This document shows, piece after piece, positions 44,483 to 52,576 of a stretch of DNA of 64,000 nucleotides; within the stretch, counting starts at the first letter, position 1; each line of letters starts with the position of its first letter. The position numbers were made by a program, and so were the translations under genes. The DNA comes from Pedobacter polaris (GTDB lineage: Bacteria; Bacteroidota; Bacteroidia; Sphingobacteriales; Sphingobacteriaceae). The notes below the pieces were generated by a model. That model worked only from the letters and a program-made list of their open reading frames with translations. It did no database searches and was not told the DNA's origin. Location of the stretch: contig NZ_SWBR01000004.1 of assembly GCF_005116505.1 (NCBI RefSeq), forward strand, positions 404,830 through 468,829, given 5' to 3'.

Positions 44483-46723
44483 ATGATAAAAAACAAATTA
44501 GCAGCAGCCCTAATTTTGGGAGTTGTTTTTCAAGTAAATCCACTTTTTGCACAGCAAAAAAACATTGATAAAATTGATAGGAAGGTAGATTCTGTTTTAA
44601 GGTTAATGACGTTAGAAGAGAAAATCGGTCAGCTCAATCAGTATACAGGAGATAGGGATGCAACTGGTCCAATTACAACCAGTCCTAATAAGTTAAAAGA
44701 TATAAAAGATGGAAAATTAGGTTCTATGCTTAATATCCGTGGTGCCAAAGAAACTCGAGAAGTTCAGGAAATGGCAATGCAATCTAGAATGAAAATCCCA
44801 TTGATTTTTGGGCTTGACGTCATCCATGGTTACCGTGTTACTTTCCCAATTCCTTTGGCAGAAGCTGCGAGTTGGGATTTAGCAGAGCTAGAAAATGCGG
44901 CGAGAGTTGCAGGTAGAGAATCGGCAGCGTCTGGTATTCACTGGACATTTGCGCCGATGGTTGATATTGGTCGTGATCCGCGTTGGGGCAGGGTAATGGA
45001 AGGTGCTGGAGAAGATACTTATCTAGGTTCTAAAATTGCTTATGCCCGAGTTAAAGGCTTTCAGGGTAAAGGATTAGGGAATTTAGATGCAATAATGGCT
45101 TGTGTTAAGCATTTTGCCGCTTACGGTGCCGCAATTGCAGGAAGAGATTATGCTGCGGTTGATATGAGCGATCATTCCTTATGGGAATATTATTTGCCTC
45201 CATTTAAAGCAGCACTTGATGCTGGAGCGGCAACTTTCATGAACTCTTTTAATACCTTAAATGGAATTCCGGCAACTGGTAACACTTATTTACAACGTGA
45301 TATTTTAAAAGGGAAATGGGGTTTTAAAGGTTTTATGGTGAGCGATTGGGGCTCGATAGGAGAAATGGTTCCTCACGGTTATGCAAAAGACAAAAAACAA
45401 GCTGCAGAATTGGCGATTAAAGCTGGTAGCGATATGGATATGGAAAGCAGAAGCTACTTGCCAAATTTAGGGCAGTTGGTAAAAGAAAATAAGGTATCTA
45501 TTGCATTAATTGACGATGCGGTTAGAAGAGTTTTGCGCAAGAAATTTGAATTGGGTTTATTTGATGACCCTTATCGTTTTAGCAATGCAACACGCCAAGA
45601 AAAAGAATTGAATTCTGCCGAAAACAAAAAAGCTTCTTTAAAAATGGCCGAAAAGAGCATCGTACTGTTAAAGAATAATAATCAGACTTTACCATTGTCA
45701 AAAAGTTTAAAGAAAATAGCAGTTATTGGACCATTGGCAAAATCTGAGAAAGATATGCAAGGATTTTGGTCTGTTTCTTGGCAAAACGACAAACTTGTTT
45801 CTTTGTATGAAGGTTTGCAAAACAAAATTGGTAACCAAACAGAACTACTTTACGCAAAAGGTTGTGAAATTTCAGATACCTCCAAAGCGGGTTTTGCGGC
45901 AGCAATAGAAGTCGCTAAACAAGCAGATGTTGTAGTTATGGCTGTTGGCGAAGCTTATGATATGAGTGGTGAGGCAAAAAGCAAAGCGAATATTCAAATC
46001 CCTGGCGTACAAGAAGATTTAATTAAGGCAATTCAGGCTACTGGAAAACCAGTAGTGGTATTAATTATGGCTGGTAGACCATTGGTTTTTAACTGGACAG
46101 CTGATAATGTTAATGCCATTATGTACACTTGGTGGCTAGGTAGCGAAGCTGGTAATGCCATTGCCAATGTGTTATATGGAGATTATAATCCAGCTGGAAA
46201 ATTACCAATGACTTTTCCACGTGATGAAGGTCAAATTCCTATATATTATAACTATTTAAGCACAGGTCGCCCGTCTCAAAATGATAAAGACACCCGTTAT
46301 CGTTCTGCTTATTTAGATATTCAAAATAGCCCGAAATACACATTTGGATATGGGTTAAGCTATACCACATTTGATTATTCTAATTTAAAATTAAGTAAAA
46401 CTGCAATGGCGATGAATGATAAGATCAACATTAGCTTTACCCTTAAAAATACAGGTAAGTTTGATGGAGAAGAAGTTGTTCAGGTCTATTTGCAAGACAT
46501 GTTTGCTTCGGTTGTTAGACCAGTTAAAGAGCTAAAAGATTTTCAAAAAGTGATGCTTAAAGCTGGAGAAAGTAAAGCCATCAACTTCGTAATTGACAAA
46601 GAAAAGCTTTCGTTTTTTAATCAAAAGCTACAATGGGCTGCAGAACCTGGCGATTTTAAATTGATGATTGGAACAGCTTCTGACAATATCAAACTAGAAA
46701 GCAATTTTGCTTTAACGAATTAA
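44483..46723 (+). CDS. GH3 beta-glycosidase (BglX-like)
   Basis: 746 aa with a signal peptide ending L-F-A-Q. It has the GH3 N-domain, the nucleophile D288 in M-V-S-D-W-G-S, the C-domain and a fibronectin-III-like tail (E-E-V-V-Q-V-Y-L-Q-D). Length and domain order match periplasmic BglX-type beta-glucosidases, with beta-xylosidase as an alternative. The role would be to trim imported oligosaccharides from the non-reducing end. It follows GH10 by 22 bases and precedes the next GH2 by 16. Confidence 0.93.
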   Translation: MIKNKLAAALILGVVFQVNPLFAQQKNIDKIDRKVDSVLRLMTLEEKIGQLNQYTGDRDATGPITTSPNKLKDIKDGKLGSMLNIRGAKETREVQEMAMQSRMKIPLIFGLDVIHGYRVTFPIPLAEAASWDLAELENAARVAGRESAASGIHWTFAPMVDIGRDPRWGRVMEGAGEDTYLGSKIAYARVKGFQGKGLGNLDAIMACVKHFAAYGAAIAGRDYAAVDMSDHSLWEYYLPPFKAALDAGAATFMNSFNTLNGIPATGNTYLQRDILKGKWGFKGFMVSDWGSIGEMVPHGYAKDKKQAAELAIKAGSDMDMESRSYLPNLGQLVKENKVSIALIDDAVRRVLRKKFELGLFDDPYRFSNATRQEKELNSAENKKASLKMAEKSIVLLKNNNQTLPLSKSLKKIAVIGPLAKSEKDMQGFWSVSWQNDKLVSLYEGLQNKIGNQTELLYAKGCEISDTSKAGFAAAIEVAKQADVVVMAVGEAYDMSGEAKSKANIQIPGVQEDLIKAIQATGKPVVVLIMAGRPLVFNWTADNVNAIMYTWWLGSEAGNAIANVLYGDYNPAGKLPMTFPRDEGQIPIYYNYLSTGRPSQNDKDTRYRSAYLDIQNSPKYTFGYGLSYTTFDYSNLKLSKTAMAMNDKINISFTLKNTGKFDGEEVVQVYLQDMFASVVRPVKELKDFQKVMLKAGESKAINFVIDKEKLSFFNQKLQWAAEPGDFKLMIGTASDNIKLESNFALTN

Positions 46724-46739
46724 TAAGCATTCGCCAAAT

Positions 46740-49406
46740 ATGAAATCTTCACTATCAACAGGTAAATCTTTGTTTTTACTTTTGCTATCATCGCTTTTGG
46801 TATTGAATGCATTTGCACAAGATTCAAGAAAAATAATCAACCTAAATAAGGATTGGAGTTTTCAAAAAGGTACAAATTCAACTGTAGAAAGGATAAATCT
46901 TCCCCATACATGGAATGCATTTGATGTAATGGATGATACTCCGGGCTATTATCGAGGTATCGGAACTTATAAAAAGAAACTGGTGCTTAAACCAGAATGG
47001 AAAAACAAAAAACTCTATCTCTATTTCGAAGGTGCAAATCAGGTGACTGAAGTTTTTGTAAACGGTAAAAAATTAGGTAGCCACATTGGTGGATATACTG
47101 GATTTCGTATTCCATTATCGGGTTTAAAATTCAATGGTACCGATGAAGTTTCAGTTAAAGTAGATAATAGCTATAATGAAAATATTGCGCCTTTAACTGC
47201 AGATTTTACTTTTTTTGGAGGATTGTATCGCAATGTATCATTAATGGTTTTGGCGACAGCTCATTTTGATGACAATCAGTATGGAAGTAAGGGTGTTTTT
47301 GTTAGGGGAGAAAATGTAAGCCAAACAAATGCTGAAGTACTTGTAAATGGAAATTTAGTAAATCATGGGGTTGCAAAAAAAATCATCGTAACCTCGGTAT
47401 TAACTAATGCAAATGGAAAAAAGATCAATGAAGTAAAGTTTTTAACGTCTGCTAAAGCAAATCAGACCATAGCTTTTCAATTGCCAAAAATTCAGGTTGT
47501 AAATCCCATTTTATGGTCACCAGATCATCCATATCTCTATCAAACTACCACAAAGTTAATAGATTATCAAACTGGTAAAGTTGTAGATGAAGTTAAAACA
47601 ACGGTTGGATTAAGGTTTTTTAGTTTCGACGTTGCAAAAGGATTTTTCTTGAATAGCAAGCCATGCAAGTTGATAGGCGCTAGTAGACACCAAGATTTTG
47701 CAGGCATGGGCAATGCAGTACCAGTAGATTTGCAGGTAAAAGATGTTGAACTTTTAAAAGACATGGGGGGTAATTTTTTACGTGTTGCTCATTATCCGCA
47801 AGATCAAGCGATTTTAGATGCTTGTGATCGATTGGGAATTTTGGCATCTGTAGAAATTCCAATTGTGAATGAAATTACAGAGAGTGTTGCTTTTACAGCT
47901 AATTGCAAAGTTATGCAGTTAGAAATGATTAAACAAAACTACAACCATCCAAGCGTAATTATTTGGGCTTACATGAATGAGGTTTTGCTGAGAATGAGAC
48001 ATGCGGATAATGCTGAAAGAAAACAGCAATACTTAAATAATATTGAAAAACTAGCGCAAGAACTAGAAGATTTAACTCGTAAAACAGACCCAACTCGTTA
48101 TACTTTAATGTCTAATCATGGAGATGTAAATGGTTACATTAAAGCAGGGTTGGTAAAAATACCGATGTTGGTTGGCTGGAATTTATACCAAGGGTGGTAT
48201 GGTGGTAAATCAGAAGATTTTGGTCCGAATTTGGATAAAATACATCAACAAATTCCTGATAAACCAATTTTGGTTACTGAATTTGGAGCAGATGTAGATC
48301 CAAGAATACATGCTTTTGCTCCTGTTCGATTTGATAAAAGTTTGGAATACGGAATGTTATATCATCAAATCTATATCAAGGATATCCTGAAAAGGCCTTT
48401 TATAGTTGGTGCAGCGGTTTGGAATTTAGCTGATTTTAATTCTGAAACCCGCGAAGAAACAATGCCCCATGTAAATAACAAAGGTCTGCTAACTTTAGAT
48501 AGGGAACCAAAAAACACCTTTTTCCTTTATAAAGCTAGCTTACAAACTAAACCATTTTTGAAAATAGGAGATGGCAGCTGGAAGTTGAGAAGTGGTGTGG
48601 CTAATGTAAATGAGAACAAGGTTATTCAATTGGTGCAAGTAATTAGCAATACAGATACGGTAGAACTTTTTGCAAATGGACAAAGTTTAGGGAGAAAAGC
48701 GGTTGTTGAAAGCACTAGCAATTGGAATTTCCCATTTAAAGATGGAGTAAATCAAATTAAAGCTGTTGCTATCTCCAAAGGGATAAAAATTGAAGACAAT
48801 GCGATTATCAATTTTGTTGTACAACCTTTTAATTTTAAAGATGGACAGGAGTTTAAACAGCTAAATATCCTTTTAGGAAGCCAGAGACAATTCATAGATC
48901 AGCAAAAACAAGAAGTTTGGTTGCCAAATAAAACTTATGAAAATGGGTCGTGGGGTAGCATTGGCGGTGAAATTTTTAAGCCTAAAGGCAATAGTCGCCA
49001 AAGTTATGGATCTGATAAAAACATAAAAGGAACAACAAATGATCCAATTTATCAAACGCAATTGATAGGATTGGATGCCTATCAGTTAGCTGTGCCCAAA
49101 GGGAAATATGAAGTTACACTGCATTTCTCAGAATTAGTAGGAACTGGAGCATCAAACTTGCCCTATAATTTAGATAGCTTAATTGCTACAAACAAAGAAG
49201 TTCCTGAACAAAGAATTTTTGATGTTTTTTTAAATGACAAACAAGTTATCGAAGGTTTAAACCTATCAGCAACTTATGGCGTGGCAAACGCTGTGCAAAA
49301 GAAATTTGAATGTGTGGTAACCGATGATAAAGGGATAAAATTAGTTTTCAAAAACATCAAAGGTAAGGCTGTATTAAATGCTTTGCAGATTAAACAAATT
49401 AAATAA
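46740..49406 (+). CDS. GH2 glycoside hydrolase with C-terminal malectin-like domain
   Basis: 888 aa, signal peptide ending A-F-A-Q. The GH2 sugar-binding, Ig-like and TIM-barrel domains carry E414 (I-W-A-Y-M-N-E) as acid/base and E514 (V-T-E-F-G-A) as nucleophile. After a DUF4982-like strand region, the last 150 residues (R-Q-F-I-D near 720, then Y-E-V-T-L-H-F-S-E and R-I-F-D-V-F-L-N) form a malectin-type carbohydrate-binding module. Beta-galactosidase-like activity is the default, but the specificity is not fixed by these motifs. The end of the gene overlaps the longer reading of the next frame, though not its chosen start. Confidence 0.9.
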   Translation: MKSSLSTGKSLFLLLLSSLLVLNAFAQDSRKIINLNKDWSFQKGTNSTVERINLPHTWNAFDVMDDTPGYYRGIGTYKKKLVLKPEWKNKKLYLYFEGANQVTEVFVNGKKLGSHIGGYTGFRIPLSGLKFNGTDEVSVKVDNSYNENIAPLTADFTFFGGLYRNVSLMVLATAHFDDNQYGSKGVFVRGENVSQTNAEVLVNGNLVNHGVAKKIIVTSVLTNANGKKINEVKFLTSAKANQTIAFQLPKIQVVNPILWSPDHPYLYQTTTKLIDYQTGKVVDEVKTTVGLRFFSFDVAKGFFLNSKPCKLIGASRHQDFAGMGNAVPVDLQVKDVELLKDMGGNFLRVAHYPQDQAILDACDRLGILASVEIPIVNEITESVAFTANCKVMQLEMIKQNYNHPSVIIWAYMNEVLLRMRHADNAERKQQYLNNIEKLAQELEDLTRKTDPTRYTLMSNHGDVNGYIKAGLVKIPMLVGWNLYQGWYGGKSEDFGPNLDKIHQQIPDKPILVTEFGADVDPRIHAFAPVRFDKSLEYGMLYHQIYIKDILKRPFIVGAAVWNLADFNSETREETMPHVNNKGLLTLDREPKNTFFLYKASLQTKPFLKIGDGSWKLRSGVANVNENKVIQLVQVISNTDTVELFANGQSLGRKAVVESTSNWNFPFKDGVNQIKAVAISKGIKIEDNAIINFVVQPFNFKDGQEFKQLNILLGSQRQFIDQQKQEVWLPNKTYENGSWGSIGGEIFKPKGNSRQSYGSDKNIKGTTNDPIYQTQLIGLDAYQLAVPKGKYEVTLHFSELVGTGASNLPYNLDSLIATNKEVPEQRIFDVFLNDKQVIEGLNLSATYGVANAVQKKFECVVTDDKGIKLVFKNIKGKAVLNALQIKQIK

Positions 49407-49416
49407 AGCACAGCTG

Positions 49417-50181
49417 ATGAAATTATCAATCCGTATTTCAATCTTCATTTTATGCTTGATGCCTATTTTCTCTTTTGCGCAAAAAGCAGCAAGATTTAAG
49501 GTTATTGCGCTTTATGAGAACGGAGGTAACCATACCAAATATTCAGCTAAAGCTAAAGAATGGTTAAACCAATTGGCGTTAGATAGTAATTTCACTATCG
49601 ATTATATTCAAAATACAGACAAAATAAATACGGAGTATTTAAAACAGTATCAGTTATTTATTCAGTTAGATTATCCGCCCTTTGCGTGGAGTGATGTCGC
49701 TAAAGCTGCTTTCGAAAAATATATGATGCAAAAGGCAGGTGCCAGTTGGATTGGTTTCCATCATGCTACTTTATTAGGTGAATTTGAAGGCTACAAACTC
49801 TGGAAATGGTTTGCTGATTTTATGGGTGGGATTACTTTTAAAAATTATATCCCTGGCTTTGCTGCTGCAAAAGTGAATATCGAATTGCCTAAACATCCGA
49901 TTATGAATGGTGTTGCAAGTCCTTTTGTCATTCAAAAAGAAGAATGGTACACTTATAATCAAAGCCCTAGACCAAATGTTGAAGTAATTGCTACTGTTGA
50001 CGAATCGAGTTACGAGCCTGATACAAAGATTAAAATGGGTGATCACCCAGTAATCTGGTCGAACCAAAAGATGAGAGCCAAAAACGTGTATATTTTTATG
50101 GGCCATGGTGCTGATTTATTCGATAATGAATCTTATAAGCTGATTTTTAAAAACGCCATATTTTGGGCGGCCAAGAAATAA
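49417..50181 (+). CDS. ThuA-like protein
   Basis: 254 aa from the ATG at 49417, where a signal peptide starts and ends S-F-A-Q; the open frame reaches back to 49378 inside the GH2 gene. The ThuA (trehalose utilisation, glutamine-amidotransferase-like) fold is suggested by F-K-V-I-A-L-Y-E-N-G-G-N-H, G-A-S-W-I-G-F-H-H and P-V-I-W. It also has the terminal A-I-F-W-A-A. No biochemical role is firmly known; in Bacteroidota such proteins are common in carbohydrate loci. It is 3 bases before the membrane acyltransferase. Confidence 0.8.
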   Translation: MKLSIRISIFILCLMPIFSFAQKAARFKVIALYENGGNHTKYSAKAKEWLNQLALDSNFTIDYIQNTDKINTEYLKQYQLFIQLDYPPFAWSDVAKAAFEKYMMQKAGASWIGFHHATLLGEFEGYKLWKWFADFMGGITFKNYIPGFAAAKVNIELPKHPIMNGVASPFVIQKEEWYTYNQSPRPNVEVIATVDESSYEPDTKIKMGDHPVIWSNQKMRAKNVYIFMGHGADLFDNESYKLIFKNAIFWAAKK

Positions 50182-50184
50182 TTT

Positions 50185-51360
50185 ATGAAAACACTACCCA
50201 AAAGGATTTTATCTATCGATGTTTTAAGAGCCATTACCATGTTCTTAATGATTTTCGTAAATGATGTAGCTGGGGTAAGTAAAATACCAAAATGGATTGA
50301 ACATACAGCAGCCGATTTTGATGGCATGGGATTTTCGGATGTGATTTTTCCTGCATTTCTGTTTATTGTGGGCTTGTCTTTGCCATTTGCTATTCAAGCA
50401 AGAATTAAAAAAGGTGATTCGTTTTTTTCAGTGGCTACTTACATTGTACTGCGCTCCTTAGCCTTAATTGTAATGGGCTTTTTTCATGTAAACATGGAGA
50501 ATTATAATTATGATCAGGCAGTTTTAAGCTATCCTATATTTATGATTGTCTTAACTATTGGTTTTTTCTTGATTTGGCTTGATTATCCTGAGAAGCTATC
50601 AAAGCCCCTAAAATATGGACTAATTGCGCTAGGATTAATTATCGTGGCCACAATGGTCTATTTATATAGAGGTGGCAATACAGAAAGCCCTGAGGGCTTA
50701 AAATCACATTGGTGGGGTATTTTAGGTTTAATTGGCTGGGCGTATTTGTTTGCCGCCTTTACCTATTTACTTACCAAGGAGAAAATAGTTTTCCTGTTAA
50801 CAGCATTCATTGTCTTTGCATTAATTAATGTTACAAGCCACATGGATTTACTACATGTAAATTTATGGCAAATAGGAGATGCATCTTCTATTACTTTAAT
50901 GCTTGGCGGTGCAGTTATTTCTACTGCTTATACTTTGCTCATTGCAAAAGGAAAAGATAAAAATCTTTGGATTTTATTAGCAAGTGCCGGAATTTCATCT
51001 ATTCTGTTTGGCTTTTTGATAAGACCTTTTTCTGGTGGAATTTCTAAGATTTATTCAACTCCAGCATGGGTTTTCATTTGCATGGGCATTACCATTTTGG
51101 TATTCATGTTAATGATTTACATTGTAGATTATAAAGATAAAAAGAACTGGTTTAACCTTATAAAACCAGCAGGTACAAGTACTTTAACTTGTTACTTGGT
51201 TCCATATATTTTGTATTCACTATTTAGTTTAATTGATTTTAATTATCTCCACTATTTTAATTACGGTGTTGGAGGAATAATGAGGTCATTCCTCATTGCA
51301 TTTTTTGTAATAAGGATAGTGGCGTTTTTAGAAAAAAGGAGTTTACGTTTAAAAGTATAG
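50185..51360 (+). CDS. DUF5009/NagX-type membrane acyltransferase
   Basis: 391 aa with about ten hydrophobic helices. The N-terminus R-I-L-S-I-D-V-L-R-A-I-T-M-F-L-M-I-F-V-N-D and the D-V-I-F-P-A-F-L-F-I-V-G loop mark the family of heparan-alpha-glucosaminide N-acetyltransferase-like membrane proteins (DUF5009). Eukaryotic relatives acetylate amino sugars across a membrane using acetyl-CoA; the bacterial proteins are little studied. In this locus it could modify or move an amino sugar or a uronic fragment. It is followed by a repeat and then the GH18 gene. Confidence 0.8.
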   Translation: MKTLPKRILSIDVLRAITMFLMIFVNDVAGVSKIPKWIEHTAADFDGMGFSDVIFPAFLFIVGLSLPFAIQARIKKGDSFFSVATYIVLRSLALIVMGFFHVNMENYNYDQAVLSYPIFMIVLTIGFFLIWLDYPEKLSKPLKYGLIALGLIIVATMVYLYRGGNTESPEGLKSHWWGILGLIGWAYLFAAFTYLLTKEKIVFLLTAFIVFALINVTSHMDLLHVNLWQIGDASSITLMLGGAVISTAYTLLIAKGKDKNLWILLASAGISSILFGFLIRPFSGGISKIYSTPAWVFICMGITILVFMLMIYIVDYKDKKNWFNLIKPAGTSTLTCYLVPYILYSLFSLIDFNYLHYFNYGVGGIMRSFLIAFFVIRIVAFLEKRSLRLKV

Positions 51361-51368
51361 ATAAATTA

Positions 51369-51410
51369 ACCACATAAGGACATAACCTAAATCTATGTGT
51401 CTATGTGGTA
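51369..51410. repeat. imperfect inverted repeat (ACCACATA ... TATGTGGT)
   Basis: ACCACATAAGGACATA (51369-51384) pairs with TATGTGTCTATGTGGT (51395-51410), with three mismatches. I recall similar elements between genes in Bacteroidota. It straddles the first possible start of the GH18 frame (51395), which argues that the true start is downstream. Confidence 0.5.
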
Positions 51411-51424
51411 AAAAAAATATAATT

Positions 51425-52561
51425 ATGATAGCATTTATAAACAACAGGATCAATTTGATTTTCCTTTTTTTGTTAATTACTACTTTACTATATGCCATGA
51501 AAACAGCTGATAAAAAGCCTGTTGTGATTGGTTATGTAACTGGGTATAGTGGTTTGGTAAACCAAGATCAAATTGCGGCAGATAAGCTAACGCATATTAA
51601 TTACGCTTTTGTGAACGTGAAAAACAACCAAGCTTATCTTGATAATTATAAAAGAGATTCGACAAATTTTGTGCGCTTAAATAGCTTAAAACGTAAAAAC
51701 TCCAATCTTCAAATTTTAATCTCCATTGGAGGTTGGTCTTGGAGTGAGAATTTTTCTGATGCTGTTTTAACTGATTCATTACGGAAAGGTTTTGCAAAAA
51801 GTTCAGTAGATATCATTAGAAAACACAAGCTAGATGGTGTAGATATCGATTGGGAATATCCAGGGATGCCAGGTGAAGAAGGAAATGTATATCGGCCAGA
51901 AGACAAGCAGAACTTTACGTTAATGTTCGAAGCTATTCGGAAAGAGTTAGATATTTTAGAAAAAGAAACAGGGAAAAAGAAATTATTAACCACAGCAACA
52001 GGTGGATTTCCTTCTTTTCTAGATAAAACTGAAATGGGGAAGGCCGCAAAATATTTAGATTATATTAATCTCATGACCTATGATTATTATTCATCTAAGC
52101 AAGCAGGTCATCATACCAATTTATATGATAGTAAAACTTACCCATCAGATAATTCTGCAGATAAAGCAATTAAAGCTTACATGGCTGCTGGCGTACCTGC
52201 ATCTAAAATTGTAATGGGTATTGCTTTTTACGGAAGAAACTTAAAGTTAAGCACTACTGCCCAAAAGGGGCTAGGAGATACCATTGCATCAACAGCTAAT
52301 AGTTATGGCAAAGGCTATACTTTCTTAAAAGATAGTGTAGTTAATAAAAAAGGATTTATCGAATATAAAGATGAGGATGCAAAAGCACCATATTTATTCA
52401 ATACAGAAACAAAACAATACATCTCCTATGATAATGAATGGTCTGTAGCCAACAAATGTGATTATGTTTTAAAGCATAAATTAGGTGGTGTAATGTTTTG
52501 GGAGTATAGTTCAGATAAAAATGGTTATTTATTAAATCAGATCACTAAAAGTTTTAAATAA
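51425..52561 (+). CDS. GH18 chitinase-like hydrolase
   Basis: 378 aa from the ATG at 51425, which opens a hydrophobic signal region (I-N-L-I-F-L-F-L-L-I). The GH18 motif D-x-x-D-x-D-x-E is complete: D137, D140, D142 and the acid E144 in L-D-G-V-D-I-D-W-E-Y-P-G. S-I-G-G-W-S-W and the terminal M-F-W-E-Y also fit. Substrate-assisted hydrolysis of beta-1,4 N-acetylglucosamine chains is the usual activity. With a DUF5009-type gene directly upstream, it hints that the target glycan contains an N-acetylated amino sugar. Confidence 0.9.
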   Translation: MIAFINNRINLIFLFLLITTLLYAMKTADKKPVVIGYVTGYSGLVNQDQIAADKLTHINYAFVNVKNNQAYLDNYKRDSTNFVRLNSLKRKNSNLQILISIGGWSWSENFSDAVLTDSLRKGFAKSSVDIIRKHKLDGVDIDWEYPGMPGEEGNVYRPEDKQNFTLMFEAIRKELDILEKETGKKKLLTTATGGFPSFLDKTEMGKAAKYLDYINLMTYDYYSSKQAGHHTNLYDSKTYPSDNSADKAIKAYMAAGVPASKIVMGIAFYGRNLKLSTTAQKGLGDTIASTANSYGKGYTFLKDSVVNKKGFIEYKDEDAKAPYLFNTETKQYISYDNEWSVANKCDYVLKHKLGGVMFWEYSSDKNGYLLNQITKSFK

Positions 52562-52576
52562 TCGATATAATCAATT

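Noticed and set aside
45723..45908. Overlapping plus and minus ORFs inside the GH3 gene
   Set aside because: Both are in other frames of a conserved GH3 C-domain and carry no motifs.
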